DNA of 64,000 nucleotides from Nitrosomonas sp. GTDB taxonomy: Bacteria; Pseudomonadota; Gammaproteobacteria; Burkholderiales; Nitrosomonadaceae. Under the pieces are notes generated by a model. That model saw nothing but the letters and a program-made list of their open reading frames with translations, made no database searches and was not told the origin of the DNA. The position numbers and the translations under genes were made by a program. Positions 1 through 9,529 of the stretch are shown here, in pieces. The stretch's first letter is position 1. Each line of letters begins with the position of its first letter. The stretch is taken from positions 62,001 to 126,000 of the forward strand of contig JAIETK010000001.1 of NCBI GenBank assembly GCA_019745325.1, written 5' to 3'.

Positions 1-337
1 ACCCGATCACGCCAAAACCCAAGGTGGTTAATAACACCACCCAGATATACCGATTACCCAAATCCGACCAGAGCAAAGTGGTCATAACGATCGACATCAG
101 GATCAACGCGCCGCCCATGGTCGGCGTGCCCATTTTAACCAAATGCGTTTGCGGACCGTCGTCGCGCACGGATTGTCCGATCTTGTAGGCGGTCAGTTTA
201 CGTATCATATACGGACCGATAATGAACGAAATCACCAGCGCGGTTAAAGTCGCCATGACCGTTCGCAAGGTGATATAACTAAACACATTGAATGCCCGTA
301 TATCCTGCGCCAGCCATTGCGATAACGTCAGCAGCAT
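1..337 (-). CDS. mraY: Phospho-N-acetylmuramoyl-pentapeptide transferase, N-terminal part (cut by window edge)
   Basis: The minus strand encodes the first 112 or so residues of MraY, the integral membrane enzyme that moves phospho-MurNAc-pentapeptide from UDP to undecaprenyl phosphate to form lipid I. The visible part starts [13 protein letters not shown] and contains the family hallmark segments around DDGPQTH and KMGTPTMGG, plus hydrophobic helices on both sides. The ATG lies inside the 3' end of murF, overlapping it by 10 bases, so it is translationally coupled as the next gene of the dcw cluster. The gene continues beyond base 1. The family call is firm. Confidence 0.95.
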   Translation of the reverse strand, partial: MLLTLSQWLAQDIRAFNVFSYITLRTVMATLTALVISFIIGPYMIRKLTAYKIGQSVRDDGPQTHLVKMGTPTMGGALILMSIVMTTLLWSDLGNRYIWVVLLTTLGFGVIG

Positions 338-1731
338 GGCAGCTCCTCGGGTTGCTCCAACTGTTTAACCACCCGTTCCATGTGCATAAAACGCGAACCT
401 TTTACCAGCAAAGTCACATCCTCCGCCAGCAAACGCTCGGTAACGCCCAACAATTCGTCGACCGACTCGAAATGCCGCGCGCCCTGACCGAATTCTTCCG
501 CGGCGTAGGCGCTCAATTCGCCCAAAGTCAGCAATTGATCCAGCCCGGCGTTGCGCGCATCGCGGCCGATAGTGCGATGCAAGTCAATCGCCGAATGGCC
601 GAGTTCTCCCATATCGCCCAACACCAGTATTTTCCTGCCTTTCGCGGCGGCCAATACTGCCAATGCCGCTCTCACCGAATCCGGATTGGCGTTATAGGTA
701 TCATCAATTAGCAGCGCATGATGCAAACCGCATTTTTTCTGCAAGCGCCCCTGAACTCCTCGGAATGACTCCAGTCCTGCGGCAATCGCTTCGTTCGATA
801 TACCGATTGCATATGTTGCGGCGGCAGCTGCTAATGCATTGTAGATATTGTGTTTTCCCAATGCATGAAGTTTTATACCGACAGCTCCTGCGGGTAACTG
901 AAATAGGATCTGCTGATCGTCCTGCCCGGTTTGCGGTTGCGTTCTCACTTGTGCATGCGTCTGCAAGCCAAAGCCGATGACCTGACGATCACCGGCCAGC
1001 TCACGCCAGAGCGTTGCATAGGAATCATCGGCATTGATGACTGCTATCCCTTGCGGACCCAGTCCCTTGAAAATTTCTCCCTTGGCGCGCGCAACGGCCT
1101 CTATGGAGCCGAGACCTTCGATATGCGCTGCCCCGGCATTGGTAATCACCGCGAGATCGGGTTTGGCCAATTGCGTCAGATAGGCGATTTCACCAACGTG
1201 ATTCATACCCATTTCAATCACCGCATAGCGGTGGTGATGCCGCATTCGCAACAGCATTTGCGGCACGCCGATATCGTTATTCAGATTACCCTCGGTTGCC
1301 AGCACGCCTTGATCCCGGCCGGCGAGCAAGGGTGATTCCGCTGCCGTCGCTTTGCGTAATATGGCTGCGATCATTTCTTTGGTGGTGGTTTTTCCGTTAC
1401 TGCCGGTAACGCCGATCACAGGCATCACAAAGCGGCTCCGCCATTGCGCCGCCAAATGCCCTAAACCCAGCCGCGTATCCGCCACGCGGATCAATGGAAA
1501 ATCCTGCGGCAAACCGGCATCCCCGGCTGTCAGCGGAACCATCGCGGCAACCGCGCCTTTTAGTCTGGCGCTTTGCACGAAGCGGCTGCCGTCAAATTTT
1601 TCGCCGGTTAATGCCACGAAGAGCTCGCCCGCCGCAACCGTGCGGCTATCGGTACTCACACCCCTGAATAGCACATCCGGCCCGCTCCATCCGGCTTGCA
1701 AGATTGCCGCAGCCTCTTGAACCGTCATCAT
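328..1731 (-). CDS. murF: UDP-N-acetylmuramoyl-tripeptide--D-alanyl-D-alanine ligase
   Basis: This cytoplasmic Mur ligase adds D-Ala-D-Ala to UDP-MurNAc-tripeptide with ATP, completing the peptidoglycan pentapeptide precursor. The 467-residue protein has the usual Mur ligase order: an N-terminal uridine-binding domain, the ATP-binding loop [10 protein letters not shown] near residues 110-118, a central domain with the conserved EMGMN motif, and a C-terminal domain containing [10 protein letters not shown]. Length is normal for the family. The start ATG overlaps the murE stop (ATGA), and the end overlaps mraY, so it belongs to one coupled dcw operon. Confidence 0.96.
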   Translation of the reverse strand: MMTVQEAAAILQAGWSGPDVLFRGVSTDSRTVAAGELFVALTGEKFDGSRFVQSARLKGAVAAMVPLTAGDAGLPQDFPLIRVADTRLGLGHLAAQWRSRFVMPVIGVTGSNGKTTTKEMIAAILRKATAAESPLLAGRDQGVLATEGNLNNDIGVPQMLLRMRHHHRYAVIEMGMNHVGEIAYLTQLAKPDLAVITNAGAAHIEGLGSIEAVARAKGEIFKGLGPQGIAVINADDSYATLWRELAGDRQVIGFGLQTHAQVRTQPQTGQDDQQILFQLPAGAVGIKLHALGKHNIYNALAAAAATYAIGISNEAIAAGLESFRGVQGRLQKKCGLHHALLIDDTYNANPDSVRAALAVLAAAKGRKILVLGDMGELGHSAIDLHRTIGRDARNAGLDQLLTLGELSAYAAEEFGQGARHFESVDELLGVTERLLAEDVTLLVKGSRFMHMERVVKQLEQPEELPCC

Positions 1732-3281
1732 GGCTGCACCCGTGCCTTTTCGGCCAAATCTTTTAATACTTGCTGCACCACATCCGCATCACTAAATGGA
1801 ATTTTCTTGCCTTTGATTTCCTGGAATTTTTCATGACCTTTGCCCGCTATCAGGATAATGTCGCCTTTGCGCGCATTAGCGATGGCTTGATAGATTGCCA
1901 GTGATCGCTCAACCTCGATCTGGTAATTCGTTTTGGCGGTGCCGGCAACCATATCCTTGATAATCTCCATCGGGTCTTCCGAGCGCGGATTGTCGCTGGT
2001 AAAAATCACCTCATCCGCCAGCCGGGTTGCAACATCTCCAATCAACGCGCGTTTTCCCCGGTCGCGATCGCCGCCGCAACCGGTCACGCTGAACAACCTT
2101 CCTGGTTTCGTCATATCGCTCGTTTGGTTCATTGTCCGCAATAACTCCCGCAAAGTGCACAGTACTTTCTCCAGTGCATCGGGGGTATGCGCGTAATCCA
2201 CGATGACAATCGGCTGGTCAACCCCACCGTATTTCTCCATCCGCCCTGGTATGGGTTGCACAGATTGAAGCGCCCGGACCACATCCGGCAATCGAATCCC
2301 GCTTGCCAGCAGCGCAGCAGCGGCTGCGAGCAAGTTGGATGCATTGAATTTACCCAGCAAACCGACTTTTAAATGTTCGTGATTATCCTCAAATTCGATA
2401 TCAAACTCCAGACCATCGATATCAAATTTTAGATTCGAACCATAAACCATGCTGAATGAACCGGGGTAGCGCTTTTCCGGGTAGTAAAAACCGTAACCCA
2501 GCATTTTTGTGGATTTGCCGGTAATCTGCCGCGACAGTTCAACACCCAGCACATCGTCCATATTGATGACCGCATATTTCAATCCCGGCCAGAAAAACAA
2601 ACGCGCTTTGGCCGCGGCATAAGCATCCATATCCTGGTGATAGTCCAGATGATCGCGTGACAAATTGGTCAGCACCGCGACGGATATGACCGTGCCATTG
2701 ATTCGTCCTTGCACCAAACCATGTGAAGAAACTTCCATCACCGCAGCTTGCGCGCCTTGCCCGGCAAATTTTGCCAAAGAGCGCTGCAATACGGTCGCAT
2801 CAGGCGTAGTATTTTCCGTCATATCCAGATTACCGCAAAATCCGCTGCCCAGCGTCCCAAGCACGGCGGTCTTTTTTCCCAAGCTTGACATCGCTTGCGC
2901 GTACCAATGACTGCAAGAGGTTTTACCGTTCGTTCCGGTAATGCCGGTTATCCATAATTTTTCCGACGGATACCCATACACGTGACTGGCGATCAATCCG
3001 GCATTTGCCTTTAATTCCTCGATCGCCAGCGATGGAATGTGCCAATTGGGATTCCAGGAAAAATTTTGCGGATCCCAAAGAACGGCATTGGCACCCGCCA
3101 TAATCGCTTGCGGAATGAATTTGCGGCCGTCGGTCGTTTCACCCGCATAGGCCAGGAATGTATCCCCCGGTTTTACCAGCCTGCTGTCGGCAACCAAGTT
3201 CCTGATAACGACTCCCAATTCATCGATCCGCCGGGGATCAAACATTTTTGGTGTGTTTCGATTAGCCGTCATTACGCTCAT
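1728..3281 (-). CDS. murE: UDP-N-acetylmuramoyl-L-alanyl-D-glutamate--2,6-diaminopimelate ligase
   Basis: MurE adds the third amino acid of the stem peptide in the cytoplasm. The 517-residue protein carries the ATP-binding loop TGTNGKTS at about residues 115-122 and the DNPRSEDP motif near residue 430; the DNPR form marks specificity for meso-diaminopimelate rather than lysine, as expected for a Gram-negative cell. Its ATG overlaps the ftsI stop and its stop overlaps the murF start, each by four bases. It is slightly longer than the E. coli enzyme, with the extra residues at the N-terminus, where MTANRN four codons in is an alternative start. Confidence 0.96.
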   Translation of the reverse strand: MSVMTANRNTPKMFDPRRIDELGVVIRNLVADSRLVKPGDTFLAYAGETTDGRKFIPQAIMAGANAVLWDPQNFSWNPNWHIPSLAIEELKANAGLIASHVYGYPSEKLWITGITGTNGKTSCSHWYAQAMSSLGKKTAVLGTLGSGFCGNLDMTENTTPDATVLQRSLAKFAGQGAQAAVMEVSSHGLVQGRINGTVISVAVLTNLSRDHLDYHQDMDAYAAAKARLFFWPGLKYAVINMDDVLGVELSRQITGKSTKMLGYGFYYPEKRYPGSFSMVYGSNLKFDIDGLEFDIEFEDNHEHLKVGLLGKFNASNLLAAAAALLASGIRLPDVVRALQSVQPIPGRMEKYGGVDQPIVIVDYAHTPDALEKVLCTLRELLRTMNQTSDMTKPGRLFSVTGCGGDRDRGKRALIGDVATRLADEVIFTSDNPRSEDPMEIIKDMVAGTAKTNYQIEVERSLAIYQAIANARKGDIILIAGKGHEKFQEIKGKKIPFSDADVVQQVLKDLAEKARVQP

Positions 3282-5008
3282 CCTTCGTCACCTATTTCCG
3301 GGGTTGCGGTAAAAGTGATGACATTGTTGGCGGGCGCATCGGGCGGTATATTCAAAATACGCAACGCGCTTGACATCACCTTGTTAAAAACCGGCGCCGC
3401 AACAGCCCCGCCGAAATATTTTCCTGCGGAAGGTTCGTCGATCATCACGGCAATGATCAGGCGCGGATTCGATACCGGGGCAAAGCCTACAAAAGTTGAG
3501 ATATAGCGTTTATTGGCGTAATTGCCGTCGACCAGTTTATGCGCCGTCCCGGTTTTACCGGCGACGCGATAGCCGCTGATTTGCGCCAACGGCGCGGTAC
3601 CGCCGGGTTTGGTCGCCATTTCCAGCATCTCGCTCATGGCCATCGCGGTATCGCGCGAAATCACGCGCTGCCCCATCACCGGCATGTTCTGTTTTAATAG
3701 CGAAACCGGTTTCAATTCGCCGCCGCTGGTGAAAATCGTATAGGCGCGCGCCAATTGCAACAGGCTGGTTGAAATGCCGTGACCGTAAGACATGGTGGCT
3801 TGCTCGATCGGGCGCCATTTGTTATACGGCCGCAAAATGCCGCTCGCTTCGCCGGGAAAACCAGAATTGGTCAATGCGCCGAACCCCGAGCGGTTGAACA
3901 TTTCCCACATGGTCTGCGGTTCCAGTGACAACGCGATTTTGGCGGTGCCGACATTGCTCGATTGCTGAATGATTTGCGCAACCGTCAGATCGCCTTTGTT
4001 GCTGACATCGCGTATGGTTTTTCTGCCGACTTGCCACATCCCCGGCGCTGTTTGAAAAACGGTATTCGAATTAACCTTGCCGACTTCCATGGCAATCGCC
4101 ACGGTAAAAGGCTTCAGCGTCGAACCGGGTTCGAAGGTATCGATCAGCGCCCGGTTGCGCAGCCTTTCATTGGTGATCGACGACCGCCGGTTCGGGTTAT
4201 ACGCCGGTAAATTGGTCAAGGCCAGAATCTCGCCGGTTTGCGCATCCAGCACCACGATGCTGCCGGCTTTGGCGCGATTTTCCAGGACGGCGTTTTTCAA
4301 TTCCGCATGCGCGCGATACTGAACTCTGCGGTCGATCGACAGCACCAAATCCTGGCCGGGCTTGGGCGGACGGATATTTTCCACATCTTCGATGATCTGT
4401 CCTTTATTGTCTTTCAATACCCGGCGGCGGCCCAGTTCACCTGCCAGTAAATCCTGCCAGCCGCGTTCGACGCCCTCCTGGCCTTCGTCATTGATGTCGG
4501 TAAATCCCAAAACATGCGCCGCAAATTCACTTTCCGGGTAATAGCGCTTGGATTCGTACAGCAAATGGATGCCGCGAATCTTCAGTTTCATGATTTTCTC
4601 AGCGGTATCCGGCACGATGTGCCGCTTGAGATAGACAAAACGTCTGTTTTCTTTATTGATCAGCGCATTGACTTCAGAGATTTCCATCTCCAGCAAACGC
4701 GCCAAATGCTTTAATTTCTCCGGATCTATTTCGATCATTTTCGGATCGGCATAAATCGAAGCAACAGGAGAACTGATCGCCAATATGTGGCCATTACGGT
4801 CGGTAATCATGCCCCGGTCCGCATTCATGTCCACCACGCGGCTATAGCGCGACTCCCCTTTCTTTTGCAAAAAATCGTGATGCATGCCCTGGAGATACGC
4901 TGCGCGCACCGCCAGACTGATGAGACCGAGTGCCAGCAGACTGAATAACAAGATCGAACGCCATGCCGTCAGCTTGACTTGCGGTATCGCGGTTTTAATC
5001 TTAATCAT
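3278..5008 (-). CDS. ftsI: Peptidoglycan D,D-transpeptidase FtsI (PBP3)
   Basis: FtsI is the septum-specific class B penicillin-binding protein that cross-links peptidoglycan during division. From the ATG at 5008 it is 576 residues: a short cytoplasmic tail, one membrane helix at about residues 17-37, a PBP dimerisation domain, and a transpeptidase domain with the active-site STLK (about 296-299), SSN (about 355) and KTG (about 493) motifs. I chose this start over an in-frame upstream codon because it begins inside the ftsL stop region (8-base overlap), matching the other coupled junctions, and gives a normal FtsI N-terminus. Confidence 0.95.
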   Translation of the reverse strand: MIKIKTAIPQVKLTAWRSILLFSLLALGLISLAVRAAYLQGMHHDFLQKKGESRYSRVVDMNADRGMITDRNGHILAISSPVASIYADPKMIEIDPEKLKHLARLLEMEISEVNALINKENRRFVYLKRHIVPDTAEKIMKLKIRGIHLLYESKRYYPESEFAAHVLGFTDINDEGQEGVERGWQDLLAGELGRRRVLKDNKGQIIEDVENIRPPKPGQDLVLSIDRRVQYRAHAELKNAVLENRAKAGSIVVLDAQTGEILALTNLPAYNPNRRSSITNERLRNRALIDTFEPGSTLKPFTVAIAMEVGKVNSNTVFQTAPGMWQVGRKTIRDVSNKGDLTVAQIIQQSSNVGTAKIALSLEPQTMWEMFNRSGFGALTNSGFPGEASGILRPYNKWRPIEQATMSYGHGISTSLLQLARAYTIFTSGGELKPVSLLKQNMPVMGQRVISRDTAMAMSEMLEMATKPGGTAPLAQISGYRVAGKTGTAHKLVDGNYANKRYISTFVGFAPVSNPRLIIAVMIDEPSAGKYFGGAVAAPVFNKVMSSALRILNIPPDAPANNVITFTATPEIGDEG

Positions 5009-5312
5009 GATGCGCCCCTGCTTTTGAACGATCTTCGGCGACGTTAATCGACACAATTTGGATACTCGAAGCTGGCGGTACCACCATCTTCAAGTGCTCT
5101 TTCGCAATTTGTTCGATACGCCCATGCATAATTAATGTACTTTGCTCCAGCTGCAACCGGCCCCATTCAACTTCCAGTTTCTGTTCGATTTCCTTTTCTT
5201 TCTCCAACGCCATGAATAATTTGCGCACGGTATGCTGCGAGGTCACCACGCCCAAAGCGCATACGATCGATACCAGCACGAAGAAAATATTCAGCTTGAA
5301 CATTCCGGTCAT
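5001..5312 (-). CDS. ftsL: Cell division protein FtsL
   Basis: This is a 103-residue bitopic membrane protein with one helix at about residues 6-25 followed by a charged heptad-like coiled coil ([20 protein letters not shown]), the typical FtsL architecture. FtsL works with FtsB and FtsQ at the divisome to activate FtsW/FtsI. Sequence conservation in this family is low, so size, topology and position between rsmH and ftsI carry the assignment. The start overlaps the rsmH stop (ATGA); a second Met four codons in is an alternative. Confidence 0.93.
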   Translation of the reverse strand: MTGMFKLNIFFVLVSIVCALGVVTSQHTVRKLFMALEKEKEIEQKLEVEWGRLQLEQSTLIMHGRIEQIAKEHLKMVVPPASSIQIVSINVAEDRSKAGAHHD

Positions 5313-6253
5313 CCGTTCGCTTGAATTTTTTCCGCCACACGCATCACCGCACTCCTCGCTCGCACATTTTCCGCCACTTCATCCACACCCGGCTGGATCG
5401 CCCGGCCAATCACCCGCAATGTCTGCCGGCTAAATTTCTTCAATTCCGCTTCGCGCATCGGCACGCCTCTGGGCAATTCGTCCGCGTTCGCCGCTTTCCG
5501 CATAAACTGCTTCACCATCCGGTCTTCCAGCGAATGAAAGCTGATCACTACCAGCCGCCCGCCCGGCTTCAGCATGTCCACGCACTGCGGCAACACTTGC
5601 GCCAACTCATCAAGCTCCCGGTTCAGATAAATCCTTATGGCCTGGAACGTGCGTGTCGCCGGGTGCTTGCCATGTTCGTGTTCCCGCTGCCGGGATCGCA
5701 CCGTTGCCGCCACGATGTTGGCCAACTGACCTGTCGTTGCAATCGGTTGTTGCGCTCCGGCCGCCACAATCGCTCGCGCGATAGGTCTTGCAAACCGTTC
5801 TTCGCCAAACTCGCGGATCACTTGCGCCAACTCCGCTTCGCTCACCGTTGCCAGCCACTCCGCCGCTGTTTGCCCGGCCGATGTATCCATGCGCATATCG
5901 AGCGGTCCGCTATCGCGGAAACTAAAACCGCGTGAAACCTCCTCCAACTGCGGCGACGACACCCCCAAATCCAGCAACACTCCGTCAACCTGCGTGACAC
6001 CCAATGTTTGCAGGATCTGCTGCATTTGCGAGAAACTGCCGTGCCGGATACAAAAGCGCGAATCCGTTATCGCTTGCGCCGCTTCGACTGCCACCGAATC
6101 CCTATCCAGCGCAATCAACCGGCCATGCTCGCCCAACCGGGACAGAATCAGGCGGCTATGTCCGCCGCGGCCAAATGTCGCATCCACGTACACGCCATCC
6201 GGCTTGATCGCCAAAGCATCAACGGCTTCGCGCAACAACACCGGCTTATGCAT
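5309..6253 (-). CDS. rsmH: 16S rRNA (cytosine-1402-N4)-methyltransferase
   Basis: RsmH (formerly MraW) methylates N4 of C1402 in the 16S rRNA decoding centre using S-adenosylmethionine. The 314-residue protein begins [14 protein letters not shown], has the SAM-binding motif [11 protein letters not shown] at about residues 25-35, the [11 protein letters not shown] motif, and the C-terminal [10 protein letters not shown] motif. All are signature sequences of the family. It is the second gene of the dcw cluster, 21 bases after mraZ, and overlaps ftsL by four bases. Confidence 0.96.
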   Translation of the reverse strand: MHKPVLLREAVDALAIKPDGVYVDATFGRGGHSRLILSRLGEHGRLIALDRDSVAVEAAQAITDSRFCIRHGSFSQMQQILQTLGVTQVDGVLLDLGVSSPQLEEVSRGFSFRDSGPLDMRMDTSAGQTAAEWLATVSEAELAQVIREFGEERFARPIARAIVAAGAQQPIATTGQLANIVAATVRSRQREHEHGKHPATRTFQAIRIYLNRELDELAQVLPQCVDMLKPGGRLVVISFHSLEDRMVKQFMRKAANADELPRGVPMREAELKKFSRQTLRVIGRAIQPGVDEVAENVRARSAVMRVAEKIQANG

Positions 6254-6274
6254 CTGCCGCTTTTACCGCGCCGC

Positions 6275-6721
6275 TTACAGCGAAAATCCGTTCAGCTCCG
6301 GCGGCATATCGCCGCTCTTGAGCGCCAGTGCCATTTCAAGCTGCACACCCCACTGAGCCGCATCCCACAATTCAAACTTATTGCCTTGACCCACCAACAC
6401 CACATCCTTGGATAAACCGGCAAATTCACGCAGCGGCGGCGACACCAAAATGCGTCCGGCGCCGTCCATCTCGACATCGCAGGCATTACCCATCAACAAC
6501 CGCTGTAAATTGCGGATTACCGGATCAAAACTGGAAAGACTATTGAGTTTTTGTTCTATCGGTTCCCAGGCTGGCTGGGGATAAATCAGTAAGCACCTGG
6601 ACGGATCCACCGTCACGATCAAGTGCCCAGAGCAAGAAGACACCAGCTCGCCACGGTATCTTGCGGGTATCGCAAGCCGACCTTTTGCATCCAGACTGAG
6701 CTGCGTGACGCCACGAAACAT
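6275..6721 (-). CDS. mraZ: Transcriptional regulator MraZ
   Basis: MraZ is a 148-residue DNA-binding protein built of two SpoVT/AbrB-like halves that assembles into rings and regulates the dcw operon. The first half starts MFRGVTQLSLDAKGRLAIPARYR, with the DAKGRLAIP signature; the second half carries the matching MDGAGRILVSPPLREFA. Both copies are visible in order, so the gene is intact. It is first in the cluster and is preceded by its own predicted operator of repeated TGGGA boxes, consistent with autoregulation. Confidence 0.96.
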   Translation of the reverse strand: MFRGVTQLSLDAKGRLAIPARYRGELVSSCSGHLIVTVDPSRCLLIYPQPAWEPIEQKLNSLSSFDPVIRNLQRLLMGNACDVEMDGAGRILVSPPLREFAGLSKDVVLVGQGNKFELWDAAQWGVQLEMALALKSGDMPPELNGFSL

Positions 6722-6755
6722 GCTGTCTCCTCATATTACGGAAAATTCATCGAGG

Positions 6756-6793
6756 CCCACCAAATTTTCCCACATTCTCCCACTAACTCCCAC
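6756..6793 (-). promoter_or_regulatory. MraZ operator (repeated TGGG boxes)
   Basis: Read on the minus strand, the mraZ leader carries GTGGGA at 6788-6793, 6778-6783 and 6768-6773, exactly 10 bp apart, followed by a looser GTGGG at 6756-6760. This is the known architecture of MraZ-binding sites: direct repeats of TGGGN spaced by five bases just upstream of mraZ. It ends about 35 bp before the mraZ start. Binding is inferred from the family rule. Confidence 0.85.
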
Positions 6794-7034
6794 TTTAATC
6801 AAAAAATCAGCATCCGTCAAGCAAGAAATTGGGTTTTTATAGTTATCTGACAAAGACTTAAAGCAGGCGCGGCTTGCCATGGAAAGGGCAGCAAAATATT
6901 CAAAAAAATAAGATAGATAGAAGAAAAACCGGAAGCGAGTTATCAATTGGGTAATGGAAATGGCGGCGGCGGGATTGTGCTTGCAGGTAAAAAAATGCAC
7001 ACTGCGCGGTTTCAATTTCCCACTTCAACCCCGA
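6794..7034. other. Divergent intergenic region between mraZ and the glycosylase gene
   Basis: About 240 bases separate the MraZ operator from the glycosylase start. The stretch is A-rich around 6890-6930 and presumably holds the distal dcw promoter and the divergent glycosylase promoter. Short open frames here have no family resemblance and overlap the operator, so none is called. Confidence 0.5.
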
Positions 7035-7652
7035 ATGACACCGGCTTATTGGACACAAGCAACCCGCGAATTGGCTGCGCGCGATGCGGTGATGCAGCAA
7101 TTGATCGCGCAATTCGCCGATGCCTCATTGGAATCGCGCGGCTGCGCGTTCACCACGCTGGCACGCTCCATCGTCGGCCAGCAAATCTCCGTCAAAGCCG
7201 CCGAAAGCGTGTGGCAACGGGTCATCGCCGCCATTCCCGACATCACCCCGCACACCATCGCGGCGGCCGATCAGGATTTATTGAGAACGTGCGGTTTGTC
7301 CGTGAGAAAAGTCACCTACCTACAAGATTTATCGCGGCACTTCCGCGAAGGGGATCTAAGCGAAACCGCGTGGGAGGAAATGAATGACGAAGCCGTCATC
7401 CAGCAACTGATCCAGGTCAAAGGCATCGGCCGCTGGACCGCGGAAATGTTCCTGATTTTCCACCTGCACCGCCCGGATGTGCTGCCGCTCGACGACATCG
7501 GCCTGCAACGTGCCGTCAGCCTGCATTATTTCGACAAACAAGCCGTCGACAAAAACACCCTGATCGAAACCGCAAAACCCTGGCAGCCATGGCGCTCGGT
7601 CGCCACTTGGTATTTATGGCGTAGTTTGGATCCGCTGCCGGTGGCGTATTGA
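7035..7652 (+). CDS. DNA-3-methyladenine glycosylase (AlkA-type, HhH-GPD superfamily)
   Basis: This 205-residue base-excision glycosylase should remove alkylated purines from DNA. It has the helix-hairpin-helix VKGIGRWTAEMF followed by the catalytic-aspartate loop LPLDDIGLQRAV, and the upstream family motif SIVGQQISVKAA. The ATG at 7035 gives MTPAYWTQAT; an in-frame upstream ATG at 6954 would add 27 residues lacking family character. It stands alone, divergent from the dcw operon. Its last 39 codons (7533-7652) recur at 10592-10711 at about 85 percent nucleotide identity, fused to a nucleotidyltransferase. Confidence 0.92.
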   Translation: MTPAYWTQATRELAARDAVMQQLIAQFADASLESRGCAFTTLARSIVGQQISVKAAESVWQRVIAAIPDITPHTIAAADQDLLRTCGLSVRKVTYLQDLSRHFREGDLSETAWEEMNDEAVIQQLIQVKGIGRWTAEMFLIFHLHRPDVLPLDDIGLQRAVSLHYFDKQAVDKNTLIETAKPWQPWRSVATWYLWRSLDPLPVAY

Positions 7653-7690
7653 TACTTTGATATTTTAAGTTTCTTATTGTATTGACGCAC

Positions 7691-7708
7691 TGTAGTCAGG
7701 TAGCTACA
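7691..7708 (+). promoter_or_regulatory. Possible operator of the toxin-antitoxin pair
   Basis: An imperfect palindrome, TGTAG at 7691-7695 and CTACA at 7704-7708, sits just before the toxin start codon. Toxin-antitoxin operons are commonly autoregulated by the antitoxin at such sites. The link is positional only. Confidence 0.3.
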
Positions 7709-7716
7709 CTTGACCG

Positions 7717-8019
7717 ATGCCGGAAATAAGAAAAACCAGGGTATTTGTTGATTGGCTGAACGGCTTGCACGATATTCGCGCCAGCTCGCGTATCCTGGTG
7801 CGGATTGAACATCTGGCAATGAGTAATTCCGGCGATGTCAAACCGGTTGGCAAAGGTGTTTCCGAAATGCGAATTAAGTATGGCCCAGGCTACCGAGTGT
7901 ATCTCAAGTCTTTTGGAAATAAATTGATTATTTTACTGGCGGGCGGCGATAAATGCAGCCAATCGGGCGACATCAAAACCGCTCTGCGCCTGATGCGTGA
8001 CTTACAGGAAAACAAATGA
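7717..8019 (+). CDS. RelE/ParE-superfamily toxin (addiction-module killer protein, HigB-like)
   Basis: This 100-residue protein belongs to the addiction-module killer group of the RelE/ParE fold, whose members usually cleave mRNA on the ribosome. Visible family features are the N-terminal VFVDWLNGLHDIRASSRIL helix region, the central SEMRIKYGPGYRVYL strand pair, and the IILLAGGDKCSQ segment leading to the C-terminal helix. It overlaps the following helix-turn-helix gene by four bases, the usual toxin-first arrangement of this group. Nothing suggests inactivation. The biochemical activity is inferred from the family. Confidence 0.88.
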   Translation: MPEIRKTRVFVDWLNGLHDIRASSRILVRIEHLAMSNSGDVKPVGKGVSEMRIKYGPGYRVYLKSFGNKLIILLAGGDKCSQSGDIKTALRLMRDLQENK

Positions 8020-8342
8020 CCGATAGCAAACTACATACGACACCATTCGATGTCGCCGAACATCTGAGAACCCCTGAGGAAATGGCCGCTTATCTTGAAG
8101 CATGCTTTGAAGAAGCCGGTGACGCCGCCGCCTTCATCGCTCGGGCATTGGGTAACATCGCACGCGCCAAAGGCATGTCGCAAATAGCGCGCGATTCCGG
8201 CTTGTCACGCGAAAGCCTGTATAAAGCGCTTTCAGGGGAACGCAACCCGAGTTTTGACACGATCCTGAAGGTTATTCATGCGTTGGGCATCAAACTTCAC
8301 GCAACGGCAACCTCGGCATCGGATCAACAGATCCGCTTCTGA
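8016..8342 (+). CDS. Antitoxin with HTH domain (addiction-module antidote, HigA-like)
   Basis: This is a 108-residue partner of the preceding toxin. Residues 1-45 form an acidic helical region (EEMAAYLEACFEEAGD) expected to contact the toxin, and the second half is a Xre/Cro-type helix-turn-helix: SQIARDSGLSRESLYKALSG, then NPSFDTILKVIHALGIKL. The ATG overlaps the toxin stop, so the pair is co-translated. It probably represses its own promoter. The last residues after HATATS are not conserved features I recognise. Confidence 0.88.
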   Translation: MTDSKLHTTPFDVAEHLRTPEEMAAYLEACFEEAGDAAAFIARALGNIARAKGMSQIARDSGLSRESLYKALSGERNPSFDTILKVIHALGIKLHATATSASDQQIRF

Positions 8343-8792
8343 GGTTAATCAATGAGATTGATCTGATTTCTCTGGTAATGGTGTATCGAAGGAGTTCGCT
8401 TAAAAAGTTGTCAATTTCGTAAGGCAATAAGCAAAGCACATTGCACCAGTCACAGCCAATCCTCTTCTCTTCATGACGCAATAAAATTGCTCCCTGCCTA
8501 CAATGCTAAACTATAGTTTTGCGGTTTGTCATTCTGCCAAATTCAACACTATATCTCATCAGCTCTTTAGGATAAAAGTCCCATTACTCCATTAAATTTA
8601 AAGGCAAATGACTCATTGAAAATAAAAAATTAATGTGTACTATAGCAATTGCTTCGTTAGTTTTCCATTTATACCATTTACTGTTGAAACATTGGATTCA
8701 TTTTTTATTGAACGAATCGCAAGTTTCTTTCTTTACAAATTATCGGCATAGAAAACTAATAATGCGGAGTGCAATGTTTTTTAAAATTTTAA
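8343..8792. other. AT-rich gene-free region upstream of PEP-CTERM gene
   Basis: About 450 bases with no convincing gene. The last 250 bases are strongly A+T-rich compared with the flanking core genes and lead into the ribosome binding site of the PEP-CTERM gene. Short open frames on both strands (for example one at 8633-8821) have no recognisable protein features. I saw no good sigma-54 motif here. Confidence 0.5.
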
Positions 8793-8807
8793 ATGAATGG
8801 GGGAAAT

Positions 8808-9479
8808 ATGAAATTAAATAAAATGTGCTTATCTTTGCTTGCGTGTGGAGTATTTTATAGTGCGCCTTCTATGTCAGCTTTTACTCTGACTTTCGAAGGT
8901 GTTGGAAATTCTGCTAATGTAAATGATTTTTATAATGGTGGAACTGATAGCCAAGGTAATTCAGGGACTAATTACGGAATCAGTTTTAATGGCCCAACAT
9001 TGGGTCTTATTGATGAAGATGCGGGTGGAAATGGCAATTTTGCCAATGAACCATCACCTAATACGATTATGTTTTTCCAGGACGCAGATCACGCCATAAT
9101 GAATATGAGTGCTGGCTTTAGTACTGGATTTTCTTTCTGGTACACATCCGCAACAAATGCTACGGTAAATGTATACGATGGCCTGAATGGTACTGGAACC
9201 TTGCTTGCCTCACTTAATCTGAATGCACAATACGCTGATAGCTGCGGGGGTGATCCATCTGGAGATTTTTGTAACTGGACTGCCGTAGGAGTTGGATTTT
9301 CTGGGATAGCTCACTCGATTGATTTTGGTGGCACAGCAAGTCTGACTGGTTATGATAACATCACTTTTGGCTCTGACACCCCAACCCCACCTGTTCCAGA
9401 ACCAGAGACTTATGCCATGCTATTAATTGGATTGGGATTGTTAGGTTTTGCTACTCGCCGTAGAAAACAAAATATTTAG
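8808..9479 (+). CDS. PEP-CTERM sorting-domain exported protein
   Basis: This 223-residue exported protein has a signal peptide (MKLNKMCLSLLACGVFYSAPSMSA) and a C-terminal PEP-CTERM signal: VPEPETYAMLLIGLGLLGF followed by TRRRKQN. Such tails are processed by an exosortase (EpsH-type) and are found in biofilm- and floc-forming Gram-negatives. The middle is Gly/Asn/Thr-rich, beta-rich and matches no family I can name. The start at 8808 is preceded by GGGGGAA; an in-frame ATG at 8793 lacks this. Base composition is more A+T-rich than its neighbours, suggesting transfer. Confidence 0.88.
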   Translation: MKLNKMCLSLLACGVFYSAPSMSAFTLTFEGVGNSANVNDFYNGGTDSQGNSGTNYGISFNGPTLGLIDEDAGGNGNFANEPSPNTIMFFQDADHAIMNMSAGFSTGFSFWYTSATNATVNVYDGLNGTGTLLASLNLNAQYADSCGGDPSGDFCNWTAVGVGFSGIAHSIDFGGTASLTGYDNITFGSDTPTPPVPEPETYAMLLIGLGLLGFATRRRKQNI

Positions 9480-9504
9480 TCCGGTCGTATATATTCTTTC
9501 TCAT

Positions 9505-9529
9505 AGAACCCACCTCGAAAGTGGGTTCT
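9505..9529 (+). terminator. Stem-loop after PEP-CTERM gene
   Basis: A perfect 9-bp stem, AGAACCCAC and GTGGGTTCT, with a 7-base loop lies 26 bases after the PEP-CTERM stop codon. It lacks a following T-run, so it may act as a transcript-end stabiliser or a weak terminator. Confidence 0.6.

Noticed and set aside
8633..8821. Open reading frame in the A+T-rich region before the PEP-CTERM gene
   Set aside because: It overlaps the true PEP-CTERM start in another frame and lacks a ribosome binding site.
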